Part shown: positions 38,571-40,211 of the stretch, in pieces
Position numbering within the stretch: position 1 is the stretch's first letter
Layout of the letters: each line of letters begins with the position of its first letter
Assembly: GCA_045592125.1 (NCBI GenBank)
Contig: JAZNUE010000032.1
Span: 1 to 40,211 of the forward strand
Reading direction: 5' to 3'
DNA from: HGM04593 sp045592125
GTDB taxonomy: Bacteria; Bacteroidota; Bacteroidia; Bacteroidales; Bacteroidaceae
DNA length: 40,211 nt
Translations under genes and position numbers: made by a program
Notes under the pieces: generated by a model
Databases searched by the model: none
Told to the model about the DNA's origin: nothing
Seen by the model: only the letters and a program-made list of their open reading frames with translations

Positions 38571-39662
38571 ATGAGCAAGATTATACTTACAGGCGACCGC
38601 CCTACCGGGCGTCTTCATTTGGGGCACTATGTAGGTTCGCTGCGCCGTCGAGTGGAGTTGCAGGACTCTGGCGTGTACGACAAGATTTTCATTATGATTG
38701 CCGACGCGCAGGCACTCACCGACAATGCTGACAACCCGGAGAAGGTGCGCCAGAACATCATTGAGGTTGCACTTGACTACCTGTCGGTGGGCATTGACCC
38801 TAAGCAGTGCACAATATTCATCCAGTCACAGGTTCCCGAGCTTTGCGAGCTCGCGTTCTACTACATGAACCTTGTTACGGTATCGCGCCTGCAGCGTAAC
38901 CCTACTGTAAAGACCGAAATACAGATGCGCAACTTTGAGGCGAGCATTCCGGTGGGTTTCTTCACATACCCCATAAGCCAGGCCTCGGACATCACGGCGT
39001 TCCGCGCTACAACTGTCCCTGCAGGCGAGGACCAGCAGCCCATGATTGAGCAGGCCCGTGAGATTGCACGCCGTTTCAACGGCATATATGGCGAGACGCT
39101 TGTTGAGCCCGAGATACTGCTGCCCACAAACGCAGCCTGCCTGCGCTTGCCAGGAACCGACGGCAAGGCAAAGATGAGCAAGTCGCTCGGCAACTGCATA
39201 TACCTCTCCGACACTGCCGAGGAACTCAAGCAGCATGTGATGTCGATGTACACCGACCCCGACCACATACGCGTACAGGACCCTGGCAAGGTTGAGGGCA
39301 ACACGGTGTTCACATACCTTGACGCGTTCTGCCGTCCCGAGCATTTCGAGAAGTATCTCCCCGACTACCCCAGCCTGGACGAGCTCAAGGCGCACTACAT
39401 GCGTGGCGGCCTTGGCGACGTGAAGGTAAAGAGATTCCTCATTGCTATCCTCGAGGAGGAGCTCGCTCCCATACGTGCACGCCGCAAGGAGTGGGAGCAG
39501 AAAATCCACGAGGTATACGCGCTCCTGCAGCAGGGTTGCGAGACTGCACGCGCCGTTGCGGCCGGCACTCTTGCCGATGTGCGCCGCGCAATGAAAATCA
39601 ACTACTTCGAGGACCAGGAGCTCATTGAGGAGCAAGCAAGGAAATTTGCCGCAGGCAAGTAA
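38571..39662 (+). CDS. trpS: Tryptophanyl-tRNA synthetase
   Basis: 363 residues, class I synthetase that charges tRNA-Trp. The ATP-binding signature is PTGRLHLGHYVGS near the N-terminus and KMSKSLGN (KMSKS) at about residue 200. I chose the ATG at 38571 because it opens with SKIILTGDRPTG, as in the family; the in-frame ATG at 38511 adds 20 residues that overlap a plausible promoter (TATCTTCG at 38537-38544, with TTG 23 bp upstream). Sequence is of the longer bacterial TrpRS type with a helical C-terminus ending EDQELIEEQARKFAAGK. It diverges from pheT across about 350 bp. Single gene, no T-box seen. Confidence 0.96.
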   Translation: MSKIILTGDRPTGRLHLGHYVGSLRRRVELQDSGVYDKIFIMIADAQALTDNADNPEKVRQNIIEVALDYLSVGIDPKQCTIFIQSQVPELCELAFYYMNLVTVSRLQRNPTVKTEIQMRNFEASIPVGFFTYPISQASDITAFRATTVPAGEDQQPMIEQAREIARRFNGIYGETLVEPEILLPTNAACLRLPGTDGKAKMSKSLGNCIYLSDTAEELKQHVMSMYTDPDHIRVQDPGKVEGNTVFTYLDAFCRPEHFEKYLPDYPSLDELKAHYMRGGLGDVKVKRFLIAILEEELAPIRARRKEWEQKIHEVYALLQQGCETARAVAAGTLADVRRAMKINYFEDQELIEEQARKFAAGK

Positions 39663-39709
39663 AAGGGCCACAGCTTGCACACTCCTTTTAGAGACTAGGT
39701 TTCCTCACT

Positions 39710-39731
39710 GTCCCTCTTTTCGGAGAGGGAC
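39710..39731 (+). terminator. Hairpin after trpS
   Basis: GTCCCTCT-TTTCGG-AGAGGGAC, a perfect 8-bp stem about 48 bp past the trpS stop. No T-run follows, so it is a weak terminator candidate. Confidence 0.4.
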
Positions 39732-39861
39732 GAGAGATCGCAAGATTTCGGAGGGAGTTCCAGCCGTGAAAAGTCCTTGCCATTCTTGGCGGGTCTAATA
39801 ATTGGAAATCTAAAAGCAATTAGCCAACAGTTCCCCCAGGGAAAGAGAGTTGCGCAACATA

Positions 39862-39896
39862 TTTCAGGGGCAATGCCGGCGGCATTGCCCCTGAAA
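39862..39896. other. Perfect 16-bp hairpin downstream of trpS
   Basis: TTTCAGGGGCAATGCC / GGCATTGCCCCTGAAA with a 3-nt loop GGC. It lies in the 39663-39949 stretch, where no gene is supported. No T-run follows. It resembles the long gene-end hairpins elsewhere in the window. Confidence 0.65.
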
Positions 39897-39949
39897 CTGT
39901 AATGTGCGATTGTCATGAAAAGAGACCTCGTCGCTTGGCTCTGTCGGGA

Positions 39950-40211
39950 ATGACAAAACAACGTTTTGTTATCGACGAGTTTTGCAGCCATTAGTCGCGT
40001 GAAGCATAGACGAAGTTTATGCCACGCGGGTGGCTAAAAGCAAAACGAGTCAATGACAGTGCAAATATAGAATGACAAAACAACGTTTTGTTATCGACGA
40101 GTTTTGCTGTGAAAAGCAAAGCGAGTCAATGACCTTTTTTGTTATCGGCGAGTTTTGCAGCAACAGGTCAAACGAAGCATAGCCGCAGGTTATGCCGTTT
40201 GGGTTGCGAAA
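39950..40211. repeat. Right terminal repeat: modular palindromic array
   Basis: Two and a half modules share AATGACAAAACAACG, TTTTGTTATCGACGAG (one copy with GGCGAG) and CGAGTCAATGAC. Each places a variable insert between GTTTTGC and GCAAA(A/G)C, which can pair. Inserts at about 39987-40034 and 40160-40207 align without gaps over 47 positions and fold into the same hairpin, with compensatory changes at five pairs. The last 143 bp are the inverted counterpart of the window start. Confidence 0.85.

Noticed and set aside
39950..40211. CRISPR array at the right end
   Set aside because: Repeats are not evenly spaced, and the sequences between them are themselves palindromic and related, unlike unique spacers; no cas gene is present.

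Overview
The window reads as a chromosomal, mostly housekeeping segment of a member of the Bacteroidales (Bacteroidota). Support: sigma-ABfr-type promoters (TTTG, 19-20 bp, TAnnTTTG) before both tRNAs and several genes; no consistent Shine-Dalgarno sequences; lipoproteins with short lipoboxes; and families typical of the phylum (DUF4251, HU/CCDC81-SPOR protein, S37-like peptidase, the Bacteroidales type of oxaloacetate decarboxylase alpha chain, the YebC form starting MGRAFEYRK). No phage, plasmid, integrase, transposase or CRISPR array is visible. The ends of the window are near-identical 140-bp inverted copies of one repeat, so it may be a contig that stops in an unresolved repeat.

Layout. 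1-5027: terminal repeat, then a + strand run of M3 peptidyl-dipeptidase, small lipoprotein, dCMP deaminase and S41 C-terminal processing protease. 5028-6123: two tandem 128-bp units, each carrying the 3' end of tRNA-Gly, then intact tRNA-Gly(CCC) (- strand) with a clear promoter, then a gene-poor stretch with a second predicted promoter and nested stem-loops leading to an orphan 162-aa gene. 6804-14132: four tandem - strand AMP-forming acyl-CoA synthetase paralogs, diverging from 14645-18165: an oadA-like carboxyltransferase, an HU/SPOR membrane protein and a zinc-ribbon/FHA protein.

18307-22441 (-): M24 aminopeptidase P, GDPD lipoprotein and secreted (alpha/alpha)6 glycosidase, tightly packed. 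22745-24607 (-): tRNA-His, a periplasmic TonB-C protein and an ATP-grasp protein. 24824-30136 (-): S37-like peptidase, lone FecE/BtuD-type ATPase and PatB-type lyase (one abutting set), then Nif3 and a coiled-coil zinc-ribbon protein. 30330-31872 (+): two small unknown genes and a GT2 glycosyltransferase. 31964-33796 (-): beta-propeller lipoprotein and nagB. 33961-34779 (+): DUF4251 protein with an in-frame Pro/Gly-rich extension behind a UGA. 34863-38217 (-): pheT and yebC. 38571-39662 (+): trpS. 39663-40211: hairpins and the right terminal repeat.

The least ordinary signals are non-coding: the terminal palindromic repeat whose stems vary by compensatory changes, the tRNA-Gly-derived tandem units, a three-copy MITE-like family abutting genes, and long near-perfect hairpins at gene ends. 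Among proteins, the notable points are the four synthetases (all with Ser in place of the A10 lysine; two with a lengthened phosphate loop) and the oadA-like protein whose biotinyl domain lacks an acceptor lysine.
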